The position numbers were made by a program, and so were the translations under genes. From NCBI GenBank assembly GCA_018364635.1, contig JAGZLR010000005.1, positions 1 through 64,000 of the forward strand: a stretch of DNA of 64,000 nucleotides. The letters are read 5' to 3'. Positions 41,139 through 50,104 of this stretch are shown in pieces. The notes beneath the pieces are model-generated. The model was not told the origin of the DNA and ran no database searches. It saw only the letters and a list, made by a program, of their open reading frames with translations. The stretch is from Clostridiales bacterium. Its GTDB lineage: Bacteria; Bacillota; Clostridia; Lachnospirales; Anaerotignaceae. Position 1 is the stretch's first letter. Each line of letters opens with the position of its first letter.

Positions 41139-42032
41139 TTGGAACATCTGATTTTATGTGGCGATAGTTTGGAATTGATTGAGCAGGTGCCAAAAAAAAG
41201 CGTGGACCTGATTGTTACATCGCCGCCCTATTGGGCAAAGAGAGTGTATAACGGCGACGGGGAGATTGGCACAGAGCCGACGCCGGAAGAATATGTGAAA
41301 AAAATGGCCGATTTTTTTGACAGAATGCGGCCTTATTTAAAAAAAGAGGGGAATGTCTTTGTCAATATCGGCGATACCTTTTTTGGCTCCGGCGCAGGGG
41401 CATGGAAAAAATACGTGGATGAGGATGGGAACATCACCCAGTATCAGAAGGATCGGAAAGAAAAATATTTCACAACAAAACCTCTGCAGCCGAAAATCAA
41501 GCAAAACGGAAAGCTGTATCAAAATAAGCAGATGCTTTTGATCCCTGCAAGATTTGCCATTGAAATGCAGGAGCGGGGATGGATTTTGCGGGACGATATT
41601 ATTTGGAGAAAGCCAAATAAAATTCCGGCAAGCGTCAAGGACCGGTTTAACAATACCTATGAGCATGTGTTTCATTTTGTCCAGAACAAGAAATACTATT
41701 TTGATCTGGAGGCGGTGAAGGTGATGGGCGCCGGCGGAAAACTGAAAAATCCAGGAGATGTATGGGATATCAACACCCAGCCCCTCAGCGGAAATCACAC
41801 GGCGACATTTCCAGAAAAATTAGTGGAGGAGATCGTCAAGTGTGCTTGCCCGACAGGCGGCTGTGTGTTAGATCCGTTTTTGGGCACAGGCACTACATGG
41901 CTAGCCAGCGAAACCCTTGGGCGCAGCTGTATTGGTTTTGAAATCAATCCATCCTTTTTTGATTTTGCAAAACAGCGGTTTCACCAGCGGTTTGGAGAAA
42001 TGAGCGCCGTTCAGCAGAAACTGGATATTTAA
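41139..42032 (+). CDS. Site-specific DNA methyltransferase, beta class, likely N4-cytosine
   Basis: This encodes 297 residues, probably from TTG 41139, because AAGGAG stands at 41126-41131 seven bases before it. Motif IV TSPPYW (about 25-30) comes first and the SAM motif FLGTGTTWLASETLGRSCIGFEIN (about 254-277) last, a beta-class order. SPPYW favours an N4-cytosine enzyme over N6-adenine. It stands convergent to a MvaI/BcnI-type endonuclease; those systems (CCWGG and CCSGG) use m4C methylases, so it is the likely partner. Confidence 0.93.
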   Translation: MEHLILCGDSLELIEQVPKKSVDLIVTSPPYWAKRVYNGDGEIGTEPTPEEYVKKMADFFDRMRPYLKKEGNVFVNIGDTFFGSGAGAWKKYVDEDGNITQYQKDRKEKYFTTKPLQPKIKQNGKLYQNKQMLLIPARFAIEMQERGWILRDDIIWRKPNKIPASVKDRFNNTYEHVFHFVQNKKYYFDLEAVKVMGAGGKLKNPGDVWDINTQPLSGNHTATFPEKLVEEIVKCACPTGGCVLDPFLGTGTTWLASETLGRSCIGFEINPSFFDFAKQRFHQRFGEMSAVQQKLDI

Positions 42033-42061
42033 AAAAGACAGGAGACGCTTCCTGTCTTTTT
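42033..42061 (+). terminator. Rho-independent terminator between the two R-M genes
   Basis: AAAAGACAGG pairs with CCTGTCTTTT over an 8-base loop; it works on both strands. Confidence 0.85.
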
Positions 42062-42117
42062 GTTTCATACGGCTTGCAGAGATAATTATCGGATATCGAT
42101 GAAAGATCCCAAGCTTT

Positions 42118-42901
42118 TTATGAAACTGATAACTGGTATTGATAGAGGTTTCTTTTCTGACTGCTTTTGATCCGAAATTTTGTGCCGTGATTGTGGCCTG
42201 TACGAGCGTCAAAGTCGATATAGATTTCCCCCTGTTTCAGCAGTTGCAGGAAGTTTTCCAACGACGGGTTGATATAAACTTCAAAGTGATCGTATTTAAA
42301 ATATTCAACATCCTTTTCTTTTTTCCGTTGGGCGGAAACATACATCAAATGTTTCAGTTTTGTTTTTAGCTTCTTTTCAATCTTGCCCATAGGTCCAGTA
42401 AGGTTTTGGGTCTAAGGTTTGGGCAGCGGCGTCTCTGACATCCTCCTGCCACTTTTGATGCCGTTTTTCTATTTTCTCAAAACAAAAGTCTACATAGACG
42501 ATCTGTTCTGTCTCATCAATCTTTACCTGAAAACCGCGGTCGCTATGGGTTTTTGTACTGATTGTCTGCCGAAAAGACCGTTCGGTAAGGGGATAGTCTA
42601 TACCGGCTTTCTGATGGGCCCAGCCATATTTGGGAAGGAATATTGCCGAAATGAATTTGGCTTTCCTTGGAAGGGGCTCTGCATGAAATAAAGTGAGAAG
42701 AGAGGAGGTATCTAAGCGCTGACTTTTCAGTTCCCATGTGCCAAAATCCGGCATCGGACGGTTATTTTCTGCTATGTGGAGAAGATCTTCCAAAGTGTTG
42801 CCGACGCCGCCAAAGTTTCCTGGTCTTTGGTTTTGGATCCAGCCCATGTCCCGAATTTCTTCCAGCCGTTTTTTTAAGACCTCCAAATCCTGATTTTTCA
42901 T
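42118..42901 (-). pseudogene. MvaI/BcnI-family restriction endonuclease, frameshifted
   Basis: Two overlapping minus-strand frames together make a full-length family member (about 260 residues; MvaI has 246, BcnI 238). The first (42377-42901) has the catalytic set Asp52-x4-Glu57-x-Lys59 in PDFGTWELK, matching MvaI Asp50/Glu55/Lys57. It breaks after KPYWTYGQD; the second (42118-42390) continues GKIEKKLKTKLKHLMYVSAQ and ends with the family tail (DFDARTGHNHGTKFRI). Removing one G from the GGG run at 42386-42388 (CCC on the plus strand) restores KPYWTYGKIEKKLKTK in one frame. It may be an inactive gene, a phase-varying run or a sequence error. Confidence 0.88.
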
Positions 42902-42934
42902 AAAACTACCTCCTTTGTTACGGGATTCAAAGTC

Positions 42935-43933
42935 CTACTGCCCATACTGTTTTCGATATTCCGTAGGCAAGGTATGGGTGACGCTTTTAAAGGCAGATGT
43001 GAATTTTCCCTGGGTCTCATAGCCTACTTCTGCTGCGATATGGGCGATACTTTCGTTTGTGGAGCGCAGCAGCTTCATGGCCTCCCGAATGCGGTACTCT
43101 TTCATATAAGTGGCAATGGGCAGGCCATACACGGCTTTAAATACTGTTTTCAGGGAAGAGGTATTAATTAAGTACTGTTTGGCAAGCTCCTCAATGGTGT
43201 AGCGCTTGGATAGCTGTAAGGTGAGAAGCTGATGGATTTCTTTGATGATCTCCACTTGAGCGGCGCTGTATTGGTTTAATTTTTTCTCCTGATTTGGGTG
43301 TACTCTGCTTAAATAGAGAATTAGCTCCTGCACTTTTAGTTTTGCATAGGCAATCCGCAAGTGCTCCGGCAGGTCATACAAAACAGAAAAAATACATGTG
43401 ATGTCCTGGTTAGAAGGAATCGCTATAGGTTTTTGCCGCAGACAGAAGGTCTCATACAGGCTGTCAAAATCCATCTTAGCTTCTTCTAGAATTTTCGGCG
43501 CCTGCTGTTTTAATACGTTCAAATCCAGACAAACAGTAATTCCTTCAAAGCAACCTAAAGGCAGTGTCATTACAGAATCTGCACAGCAATCCATAGCGTG
43601 CAAAGAAAGGTCCCCTGTGTCAAGATAAATGGACATCCCTTCTTTCATATTCCAGCCAATTCTGCCGAAACGACAGTGATTGATCTCCAGCATTGTTTTT
43701 GTGGCGTTGTGCTGAAAATGAACCTTGTCTGCCAAAAATTGGTTGAAGCAAACGTCAATGCCTGGAAAAACATGGTAGATATCCACTTTGCCTTTTCCCT
43801 CTGTATGAATTGTCAGGTGCTCGGCTAACGTGAGGGTATCGGAGATGTGTTCTAAGGGCCAGCGTGTCACCAGGGCGCCGGTGTCAACCGCTAACAGTGA
43901 TTTTTCCAGGGCAGTGCTGTAGTCACGGTTCAT
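42935..43933 (-). CDS. AraC-family transcriptional regulator
   Basis: This encodes 332 residues; ATG 43933 has AAGGAGGAG upstream, better than TTG 43954. The C-terminal 100 residues are two HTH motifs: YTIEELAKQYLINTSSLKTVFKAVYGLPIATYMKEYRIREAMKLLRSTNESIAHIAAEVGYETQGKFTSAFKSVTHTLPTEYRK. The N-terminal domain has no recognised ligand fold; some members of this type regulate metal or siderophore genes. It is encoded just before the ArsR-type gene on the same strand, 31 bases from it. Confidence 0.9.
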   Translation of the reverse strand: MNRDYSTALEKSLLAVDTGALVTRWPLEHISDTLTLAEHLTIHTEGKGKVDIYHVFPGIDVCFNQFLADKVHFQHNATKTMLEINHCRFGRIGWNMKEGMSIYLDTGDLSLHAMDCCADSVMTLPLGCFEGITVCLDLNVLKQQAPKILEEAKMDFDSLYETFCLRQKPIAIPSNQDITCIFSVLYDLPEHLRIAYAKLKVQELILYLSRVHPNQEKKLNQYSAAQVEIIKEIHQLLTLQLSKRYTIEELAKQYLINTSSLKTVFKAVYGLPIATYMKEYRIREAMKLLRSTNESIAHIAAEVGYETQGKFTSAFKSVTHTLPTEYRKQYGQ

Positions 43934-43964
43934 AGAGATGTTCTCCTCCTTCAATCTACATAGG

Positions 43965-44327
43965 TTATAGGGATGGACAGGAGATTTCTACTAGCTTTTC
44001 TATCATATGATGGAGAAGTTGTGCTGTGTCAGAGCTGGACGCTTTATAATAAACCTCTTTTCCGTCCCGCCGGCTGACAATTAAACCACCAGCTTTTAGC
44101 CTGGTTAAGTGATGACTGACTGCGGGGCTTGTCATCTGTACAATGGCGGAAATGTTGATGACACACTCCTCACAGTGGCATAATAACCAAAAGATCCGAA
44201 TTCTGCTTTCATCACCTAACAGTTTAAAAATCTCGCTGACTAGCTGAAATTCTTCTGATTTTGGCATTTGCTCCCAATGTTGTTCGATTGGCTGCCCATG
44301 GTCATGGGGTAGTTGTGTATGGCTCAA
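43965..44327 (-). CDS. ArsR/SmtB-family metal repressor (CadC-like)
   Basis: This encodes 120 residues; TTG 44327 follows AAAGGAGGCAGTATT. A His-rich start (HTQLPHDHGQ) and the CHCEECVINIS segment give metal ligands like those of CadC/CmtR. The HTH is TSPAVSHHLTRLKAGGLIVSRRDGKEVYYKA. It likely represses the divergent metal-chaperone and ATPase genes and lets go on Cd, Zn or Pb. The operator candidate lies at 44755-44774. Confidence 0.92.
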   Translation of the reverse strand: MSHTQLPHDHGQPIEQHWEQMPKSEEFQLVSEIFKLLGDESRIRIFWLLCHCEECVINISAIVQMTSPAVSHHLTRLKAGGLIVSRRDGKEVYYKASSSDTAQLLHHMIEKLVEISCPSL

Positions 44328-44420
44328 AATACTGCCTCCTTTTTATATTCTGCATTTATTTTAACGATTGATTTTTATTTTTTATAAAAGAATCGATAGA
44401 TTCCCCGTTGAAAAAAATAG

Positions 44421-44602
44421 GAAAAACCAGTAGAGAAACGAAATTTCTCATAGAGCTCTTGTCTGTTTTCCAAAAGAGATACTAAAAAGAATAGAGAAAA
44501 TGACTCTTTTGGAAAAAAAAGAAAAACCAGCAGAGAAACGAAGTTTCTCATAAAAGTTCTTTGGTTCCTTTCTTTCAAGAAAGGAACAAGCAAGAAAGGA
44601 AC
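44421..44602. repeat. Composite intergenic repeat with direct copies and hairpins
   Basis: Two copies of a 32-base unit (44421-44452 and 44521-44552, 30 of 32 identical) lie exactly 100 bases apart. Each contains GAGAAACGAARTTTCTC, a short palindrome. Between them is a 12-bp inverted repeat (TTTCCAAAAGAG at 44467-44478, CTCTTTTGGAAA at 44504-44515). After the second copy comes a perfect 11-bp palindrome (44564-44587) and its arm repeated at 44592-44602. It looks like a small non-coding mobile or dispersed repeat. Confidence 0.75.
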
Positions 44603-44716
44603 AATTCTTAATATTAATAATAATATCAACAAAGATCGGTTGTCAAATCCTATCCATCTCCGTTGGCCCAAATAGAAATACTTTTTTTCCAATTAGAAAC
44701 ATTCTTCCTTTTCCCA

Positions 44717-44774
44717 TTGACTACAAAGAAAGAAATGTGTATATTGTAATCAACGATTAAACAATTATTTAATC
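44717..44774 (+). promoter_or_regulatory. Promoter and ArsR-type operator of the metal ATPase unit
   Basis: TTGACT (44717-44722), 17-base spacer, TATATT (44740-44745). GATTAAACAATTATTTAATC at 44755-44774 is a near-perfect palindrome (18 of 20) of the AT-rich type bound by ArsR/CadC repressors, placed after the start point. Confidence 0.75.
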
Positions 44775-44802
44775 ATAAAAAAGACGAAAGGAAGTATGCG
44801 AT

Positions 44803-45021
44803 ATGAAAAAAACATATAAAATTGATGTGGACTGCGCCAATTGTGCAAATAAAATGGAAGAGGCTGCCAAACGTACCCCTGGAGTAAAGACTGCTGCAGT
44901 AAATTTTATGACACTGAAAATGCATGTGGAGTTTGAAGAGGGGCAGGACCCAAAATCCGTGATGGAATCTGTCCGCAAAAACTGTAAAAAGGTGGAGAGT
45001 GACTGCGAAGTCTATATTTAA
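44803..45021 (+). CDS. Heavy-metal-associated (HMA) domain protein
   Basis: This encodes 72 residues of a ferredoxin-like HMA fold. The metal-binding motif is DCANCANK (Cys-x2-Cys). In place of the usual N-terminal HMA domain of the ATPase it is a separate protein, and it ends with CDCEVYI-like residues. It stands 47 bases before the ATPase and probably passes metal to it. Confidence 0.9.
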   Translation: MKKTYKIDVDCANCANKMEEAAKRTPGVKTAAVNFMTLKMHVEFEEGQDPKSVMESVRKNCKKVESDCEVYI

Positions 45022-45068
45022 TTATTTTATGGTAAAAACTATCGTATATGGAAAAGGAGGCGGAAACA

Positions 45069-46952
45069 GTGAATCGAAAACAGAAAAAAATGCTGATCCG
45101 TATTGTTCTTTCAGCAGCTTTTTTGATCGCTCTGCATTTTGTTCCGGCACAAGGTGCAGTTCGGTTTCTTCTGTATATGATTCCATATCTTATCATAGGA
45201 TATGATATTTTAATCAAAGCAGCCAAAGGAATTGTCAACCGTCAGGTGTTTGACGAAAGTTTTTTGATGGCGGTGGCGACCATCGGTGCTATTGCCCTTG
45301 GTCTTTCGTACAATGGCGATTACGTGGAAGCAGTTGCGGTCATGCTGTTTTATCAAATCGGCGAGTGGTTTCAAAGCTATGCTGTGGGCAAAAGCCGAAG
45401 AAATATCAGTGATTTGATGGATATTCGCCCAGATTATGCCAATGTGGAAAAAGACGGCAAACTGGAACAGGTAGACCCAGACGAGGTGGAAATCGGAAGA
45501 GTGATTGTTGTGCAGCCTGGAGAAAAAGTGCCTATTGACGGCGTAATCATCGAGGGTACTTCCAGCCTAAACACCAGCGCTCTCACCGGTGAAAGCCTGC
45601 CTCGGGAAGCAAAAACCGGCGACGATATCATTAGCGGCTGCATCAATATGACAGGAGTTTTAAAAATTCGTACCACAAAGGAATTTGGTGAGTCTACCGT
45701 GTCTAAAATTTTAGATCTGGTAGAAAATGCAAGCTCTCGAAAATCCAAGTCCGAAGATTTTATCTCGAAATTTGCGCGGGTATATACCCCTGCAGTTTGT
45801 TACGCGGCATTGGCCCTTGCTGTGGTGCCTCCAGTTGTTTCCATGCTGGTTTTCGGTCAGGCAGCACAGTGGGGTGCGTGGATTTATAGAGCACTGACCT
45901 TTTTAGTCATTAGTTGTCCTTGTGCATTGGTGATTAGTATCCCTCTAAGCTTTTTTGCCGGCATTGGCGGCGCAAGCAAGGAAGGCATTTTGGTGAAAGG
46001 CTCCAATTATTTGGAGACACTGTCTCAGACGAAATATGTAGTTTTTGATAAGACTGGTACCCTCACTCAAGGCGTATTTGAGGTAAGCGGTATTCACCAC
46101 AATGAAATGGAGAACGAGAAGCTATTGTACTATGCAGCATTGGCGGAAAGCGCATCCTCCCATCCAATCAGTAAAAGTCTGCAAAGGGCCTACGGCAAGG
46201 AAATCGACCGCTCACGAGTGACAGAGATTGAGGAAATCAGTGGTAATGGCGTGCTTGCCAAAGTGGACGGTGTGGAGGTTGCCTGCGGTAACGACAAGCT
46301 GATGGAGCGGCTGAAGATTTCTTACACAGACTGCCATTGTGTGGGAACCATTATCCATATGGCTATTGACGGTGCCTATGCAGGACATATAGTCATTTCT
46401 GATGTAATAAAACCCCATGCCAAAGAAGCGGTCTTGTCGCTGAAAAAAGCGGGCGTAGAAAAAACGGTGATGCTTACCGGCGACAGAAAGGCTGTGGCAG
46501 AGCAGGTTGCCGCTTCCTTGGGGCTGGATGAAGTTTACAGTGAACTTTTGCCTGAGGGTAAAGTATCAAAAGTAGAAGAATTGTTGACTAAGAAATCAGA
46601 TAAGGCAAAGCTTGCCTTTGTCGGCGATGGCATCAATGATGCGCCTGTGCTTTCCAGAGCGGATATAGGTATCGCCATGGGCGCTATGGGCTCTGATGCA
46701 GCCATTGAGGCGGCGGATGTTGTTTTGATGGATGATGATCCTCTAAAAATAGCAAAAGCCATCAAAATTTCACGCAAATGCCTCAATATTGTATACCAAA
46801 ACATTGTTTTTGCCATCGGCATCAAACTGATTTGTTTAGCGTTAGGTGCTATGGGTCTTGCAAACATGTGGTTTGCTATATTCGCTGATGTAGGGGTAAT
46901 GATTTTAGCGGTTTTAAATGCCATTCGGGCGCTGTTTGTGAAAATTCTATAA
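45069..46952 (+). CDS. cadA: Cd/Zn/Pb-exporting P1B-type ATPase
   Basis: This encodes 627 residues and most likely starts at GTG 45069, since AAAAGGAGG (45052-45060) fits it. P-type signatures: SCPCALVIS (Cys-Pro-Cys metal site), DKTGTLTQG (phosphorylated Asp), HPIS, GDGINDAPVLSRADIGIAMG and TGES. The CPC site plus the adjacent ArsR/CadC gene fit a Cd/Zn/Pb exporter (type IB-2). The N-terminal HMA is on a separate gene. About 8 membrane helices. Confidence 0.93.
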   Translation: MNRKQKKMLIRIVLSAAFLIALHFVPAQGAVRFLLYMIPYLIIGYDILIKAAKGIVNRQVFDESFLMAVATIGAIALGLSYNGDYVEAVAVMLFYQIGEWFQSYAVGKSRRNISDLMDIRPDYANVEKDGKLEQVDPDEVEIGRVIVVQPGEKVPIDGVIIEGTSSLNTSALTGESLPREAKTGDDIISGCINMTGVLKIRTTKEFGESTVSKILDLVENASSRKSKSEDFISKFARVYTPAVCYAALALAVVPPVVSMLVFGQAAQWGAWIYRALTFLVISCPCALVISIPLSFFAGIGGASKEGILVKGSNYLETLSQTKYVVFDKTGTLTQGVFEVSGIHHNEMENEKLLYYAALAESASSHPISKSLQRAYGKEIDRSRVTEIEEISGNGVLAKVDGVEVACGNDKLMERLKISYTDCHCVGTIIHMAIDGAYAGHIVISDVIKPHAKEAVLSLKKAGVEKTVMLTGDRKAVAEQVAASLGLDEVYSELLPEGKVSKVEELLTKKSDKAKLAFVGDGINDAPVLSRADIGIAMGAMGSDAAIEAADVVLMDDDPLKIAKAIKISRKCLNIVYQNIVFAIGIKLICLALGAMGLANMWFAIFADVGVMILAVLNAIRALFVKIL

Positions 46953-47040
46953 ATATTTTCTCTGGCCTGTCAGGTATAGTTTTATAAGAATTGGCAAAAG
47001 ATACTTCTGATCCCTAGGATACGGAAAGGAAGTGTTAGAT

Positions 47041-47250
47041 ATGGAAGTAAAAATTGTGGAGGGCTGTGTCAGCTGTGGGTTATGTGTCAGTTTATGCCCA
47101 GATGTGTTTGAGATGAATGAAAGCGGAACAGCAGAGGTACAAAAAAAACCGGACCAGGAGGAATGGGAAAAAGTGAAAGAGGCGTCGGAGGGCTGTCCAG
47201 CCGGCGTTATCCATATCCAGTCTGCAGAGACAATGCGCCAGGTGCTCTGA
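47041..47250 (+). CDS. Single-cluster 4Fe-4S ferredoxin
   Basis: This encodes 69 residues; ATG 47041 follows AAGGAAGTGTTAGAT. One cluster is formed by CVSCGLCVSLCP and the later Cys in GCPAGVI, with an acidic rest. Typical of the Fd1-type single 4Fe ferredoxins in anaerobes. The gene stands alone, ended by a terminator. Confidence 0.92.
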   Translation: MEVKIVEGCVSCGLCVSLCPDVFEMNESGTAEVQKKPDQEEWEKVKEASEGCPAGVIHIQSAETMRQVL

Positions 47251-47277
47251 GCAGGGAAAAAATCCCTGCTTTTTTTA
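47251..47277 (+). terminator. Rho-independent terminator of the ferredoxin gene
   Basis: GCAGGGA pairs with TCCCTGC over AAAAA, followed by seven T. Confidence 0.88.
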
Positions 47278-47314
47278 TTTGTTGGTCAAAAGAGGGAACA
47301 ATTGGAATATCCCC

Positions 47315-47343
47315 TTGAAATATCCAGTGCTTTCATATAGAAT
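47315..47343 (+). promoter_or_regulatory. Promoter of the lipoprotein gene
   Basis: TTGAAA (47315-47320), 17-base spacer, TAGAAT (47338-47343). Confidence 0.65.
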
Positions 47344-47389
47344 ATTTACGTATTAATAATGGCAAAAATGAATTTTAGGGGGATAACAG

Positions 47390-48382
47390 ATGAAATTTTA
47401 TAAAAAAGTAACGGCAGTTTTGGTTTCTGCGGCAGTAGCCCTTTCGTTGGGCGGCTGTACAACAAGAGAAAATAATGTGAAGTCGTCTGGACCGACAGAG
47501 ATCACAAAAGACGGCGACTCCTCCCAGCCTGTGCCTAATCCAAGCGGCAGCGATTCTGCGTTGACCGGTGTACCTAATGTGACAAGCGATAACGAATATA
47601 TTTTGGCAGCATTTGATAAAGTACAAAATACAATCAGCTACCAAGGTGTTTTGAAAAATTCCGTGGAGATGACCATTGGGGACAGCACATCAAAAACAAA
47701 TGTGGAGACAAATACAACCATGCACAGCGATACTATGACGCTGAAAGTGGATCGCACCATTGAGGCAGATGGCGTTAAGACACAAAGTGCTATGTATATT
47801 TTGCCAGGGGAAGACGGGGTCTATGTCTACGCGGAAGGGGAGGACGGCTGGTCCAAACAGAAGCTAGATGAAAACGGTTTGTTTTTTGTAGTTTTAAGCT
47901 ATGATTACTGTGGGTTTGCCAGTGTGATTCTCTCCAAAATCGATCAGTGTACAGAGGGAGAAAAAGAGACGCTGGACGGAAAGAATGTCATTAGAATTGA
48001 CGGTGTTCTTCCAGCAGGAAGTTTGCCGACAGTTGCAAGCTATACCCGCGCATTTGATTTGGTTGGTCTAAGCGATCTTCCAGAAACGTATTACGAAGGC
48101 GTGGAAGATACGCCAATCAGTGTGTGGATTGATGAGGAAACAGGATATCTGGTAAAATACAGCATTGATTATGCAAAGGCGCTGACAAAAGCCTCTGCAA
48201 ATCTAATCAAAGAAACCAGCCCAGAATCTGAAGAGAATGCACCTTCTTTTGCTGTCTACAGCGCAGAGGTAATTCTGAGCAATTTTGAGCAGGCGCCAAT
48301 GGTGAACCTTCCGGCAGAGGCGGAAAACGCAAAGCTCTATGAGCCTCCGACAGAGGAAGAAAATTCTTCTGCTCAGGAATAA
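47390..48382 (+). CDS. Putative lipoprotein of unknown function
   Basis: This encodes 330 residues; ATG 47390 follows AGGGGGATAACAG. The lipobox LGGC at Cys23 ends the signal, followed by a Ser/Pro/Asp-rich linker (about 30-60). The body has a LolA/LppX-like pattern of strands (SVEMTIGDSTSKTNVETNT, TMTLKVDRTIEADG, GVYVYAEGEDGWSKQKLDENG), as in DUF6612-type Clostridia lipoproteins, and a Glu-rich end. It is anchored outside the cell membrane. The function is not known. Confidence 0.85.
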   Translation: MKFYKKVTAVLVSAAVALSLGGCTTRENNVKSSGPTEITKDGDSSQPVPNPSGSDSALTGVPNVTSDNEYILAAFDKVQNTISYQGVLKNSVEMTIGDSTSKTNVETNTTMHSDTMTLKVDRTIEADGVKTQSAMYILPGEDGVYVYAEGEDGWSKQKLDENGLFFVVLSYDYCGFASVILSKIDQCTEGEKETLDGKNVIRIDGVLPAGSLPTVASYTRAFDLVGLSDLPETYYEGVEDTPISVWIDEETGYLVKYSIDYAKALTKASANLIKETSPESEENAPSFAVYSAEVILSNFEQAPMVNLPAEAENAKLYEPPTEEENSSAQE

Positions 48383-48460
48383 TAAAAAAATAAGGCGCTT
48401 TTTCTGTCTGTGAACGCAGAGGAAAGCGCCTAAAAATAAGAATTAGGAGATTATGTATCA

Positions 48461-50083
48461 ATGATAAGTGCAAACGGCGTGTCCCTCCAATATGGCGGGC
48501 GAGTATTATTTCAAGATGTAAATGTAAGCTTTACCAAAGGAAACTGTTATGGTCTCATCGGTGCAAACGGTACTGGAAAATCCACCTTTCTGCGGATTTT
48601 GTCCGGTGAACTGGAGCCCAACAAAGGGGATGTGTTTATTACCCCAGGAGAACGAATGGCGGTATTAAAACAGGATCACTTTATGTTCGACGATTTTGAA
48701 GTGGTAAAGACAGTGCTTTATGGCCATAAGCGTCTGTATGATATTATGCAGGAAAAAGACGCTCTTTATATGAAACCAGACTTTAACGACGAGGACGGCA
48801 TTCGTGTCAGCGAACTGGAAGGAGAGTTTGCAGAGCTAGACGGCTGGAATGCAGAAAGCGACGCAGAAAAGCTTCTCAACGGCTTAGGGATCACTACAGA
48901 ATACCACTACAAAAAAATGAACGAACTGACAGGGGCGCAGAAAGTGAAAGTGCTGTTGGCGCAGGCTCTTTTTGGAAACCCCGATATTCTTTTGTTAGAC
49001 GAGCCTACCAACCACTTGGATTTGGCGGCAATACAATGGCTGGAAGACTTTTTGCTGGAGTTTGAAAACACGGTCATTGTTGTCAGCCATGACAGACATT
49101 TTTTAAATAAAATCTGTACGCATATTGCTGATATTGATTATGGCAAGATTACAATGTATGTAGGAAACTATGACTTCTGGTATGAGTATACCCAGATGAC
49201 CCAAAGACAGCTGAAAGATCAGAATAAACGGACAGAACAGAAGATAAAAGAACTGCAAGAGTTTATCGCCCGTTTCAGTGCCAACGCTTCCAAGTCCAAA
49301 CAGGCGACATCGAGAAAAAAATTGTTGGATAACCTTCAGATGGACAATATCAAAATTTCCAGCCGCCGCTATCCGTTTGTAAACTTTAAACAGGATCGTG
49401 AAGTCGGAAACGACGTTTTGACAGTAGAAGGTATTTCTAAAACAATCGACGGCCGAAAGGTGCTCAATGACGTAAGCTTTGTCGTAATGCCAAACGATAA
49501 GATCGTTTTTGTCGGCGCTGATGAGATTGCCAGGACAACACTGTTTCAGATATTGATGGGAGAAATGGAACCAGACGAGGGCTCTTTCAAATGGGGGATT
49601 ACAACCAGTCGTTCCTATTTCCCAAAGGACAACTCTGCTTATTTTGACGGATCAGAGGATTCCCTTGTAGATTGGCTTAGACCTTGTGCCAAAGATGGAG
49701 AAAACTACGACAGTGATATCCGTGGATGGCTGGGCCGTATGCTTTTTAGCGGGGATGAGGCGTTAAAGAAAGCAAGCGTTCTTTCCGGAGGTGAGCGCGT
49801 GCGGTGTATGCTGTGCCGGATGATGATGAGCGGTGCCAACGTCCTTTTATTGGATGAGCCGACAGCCCATTTGGATTTGGAAAGCATTACAGCATTAAAT
49901 GAAGGCTTGATCGATTACAAAGGCACACTGCTTTTTGATTCCCATGACCACCAGTTTGTGCAGACTATTGCAAACCGTGTCATAGAAATTATGCCAAACG
50001 GTGTTATTGACCGAAGAGAGACCTTTGATGAATATATCGCAAATGAAGATTTGGAAAGTCTCCGGATGCGGTTTAGCAACTAA
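48461..50083 (+). CDS. ABC-F-family ATPase (YbiT/YkpA-like)
   Basis: This encodes 540 residues with two ABC domains and a linker. First domain: GANGTGKST and LLDEPTNHLDLAAI. Second domain: signature LSGGERVRCMLCRMM and LLDEPTAHLDLESI, but the second Walker A is degenerate, reading VGADEIARTTLFQ in place of G-x4-GK(S/T). This loss is known for the YkpA/YbiT-like branch. Such proteins work on ribosomes rather than in membranes. ATG 48461 is preceded by TTAGGAGATTATGTATCA. Confidence 0.93.
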   Translation: MISANGVSLQYGGRVLFQDVNVSFTKGNCYGLIGANGTGKSTFLRILSGELEPNKGDVFITPGERMAVLKQDHFMFDDFEVVKTVLYGHKRLYDIMQEKDALYMKPDFNDEDGIRVSELEGEFAELDGWNAESDAEKLLNGLGITTEYHYKKMNELTGAQKVKVLLAQALFGNPDILLLDEPTNHLDLAAIQWLEDFLLEFENTVIVVSHDRHFLNKICTHIADIDYGKITMYVGNYDFWYEYTQMTQRQLKDQNKRTEQKIKELQEFIARFSANASKSKQATSRKKLLDNLQMDNIKISSRRYPFVNFKQDREVGNDVLTVEGISKTIDGRKVLNDVSFVVMPNDKIVFVGADEIARTTLFQILMGEMEPDEGSFKWGITTSRSYFPKDNSAYFDGSEDSLVDWLRPCAKDGENYDSDIRGWLGRMLFSGDEALKKASVLSGGERVRCMLCRMMMSGANVLLLDEPTAHLDLESITALNEGLIDYKGTLLFDSHDHQFVQTIANRVIEIMPNGVIDRRETFDEYIANEDLESLRMRFSN

Positions 50084-50104
50084 ACAAAGGAAGGGGAAAG
50101 AGGA

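Noticed and set aside
44375..44692. 105-codon minus-strand frame over the composite repeat
   Set aside because: It reads through the direct copies and hairpins and has low-complexity Phe/Leu content, as expected of a repeat and not a gene.
48392..48434. Hairpin AGGCGCTTT/AAAGCGCCT before the ABC-F gene
   Set aside because: No T-run follows on the plus strand, so it is not a convincing terminator of the lipoprotein gene; the T-run is only on the minus strand, where no gene lies.
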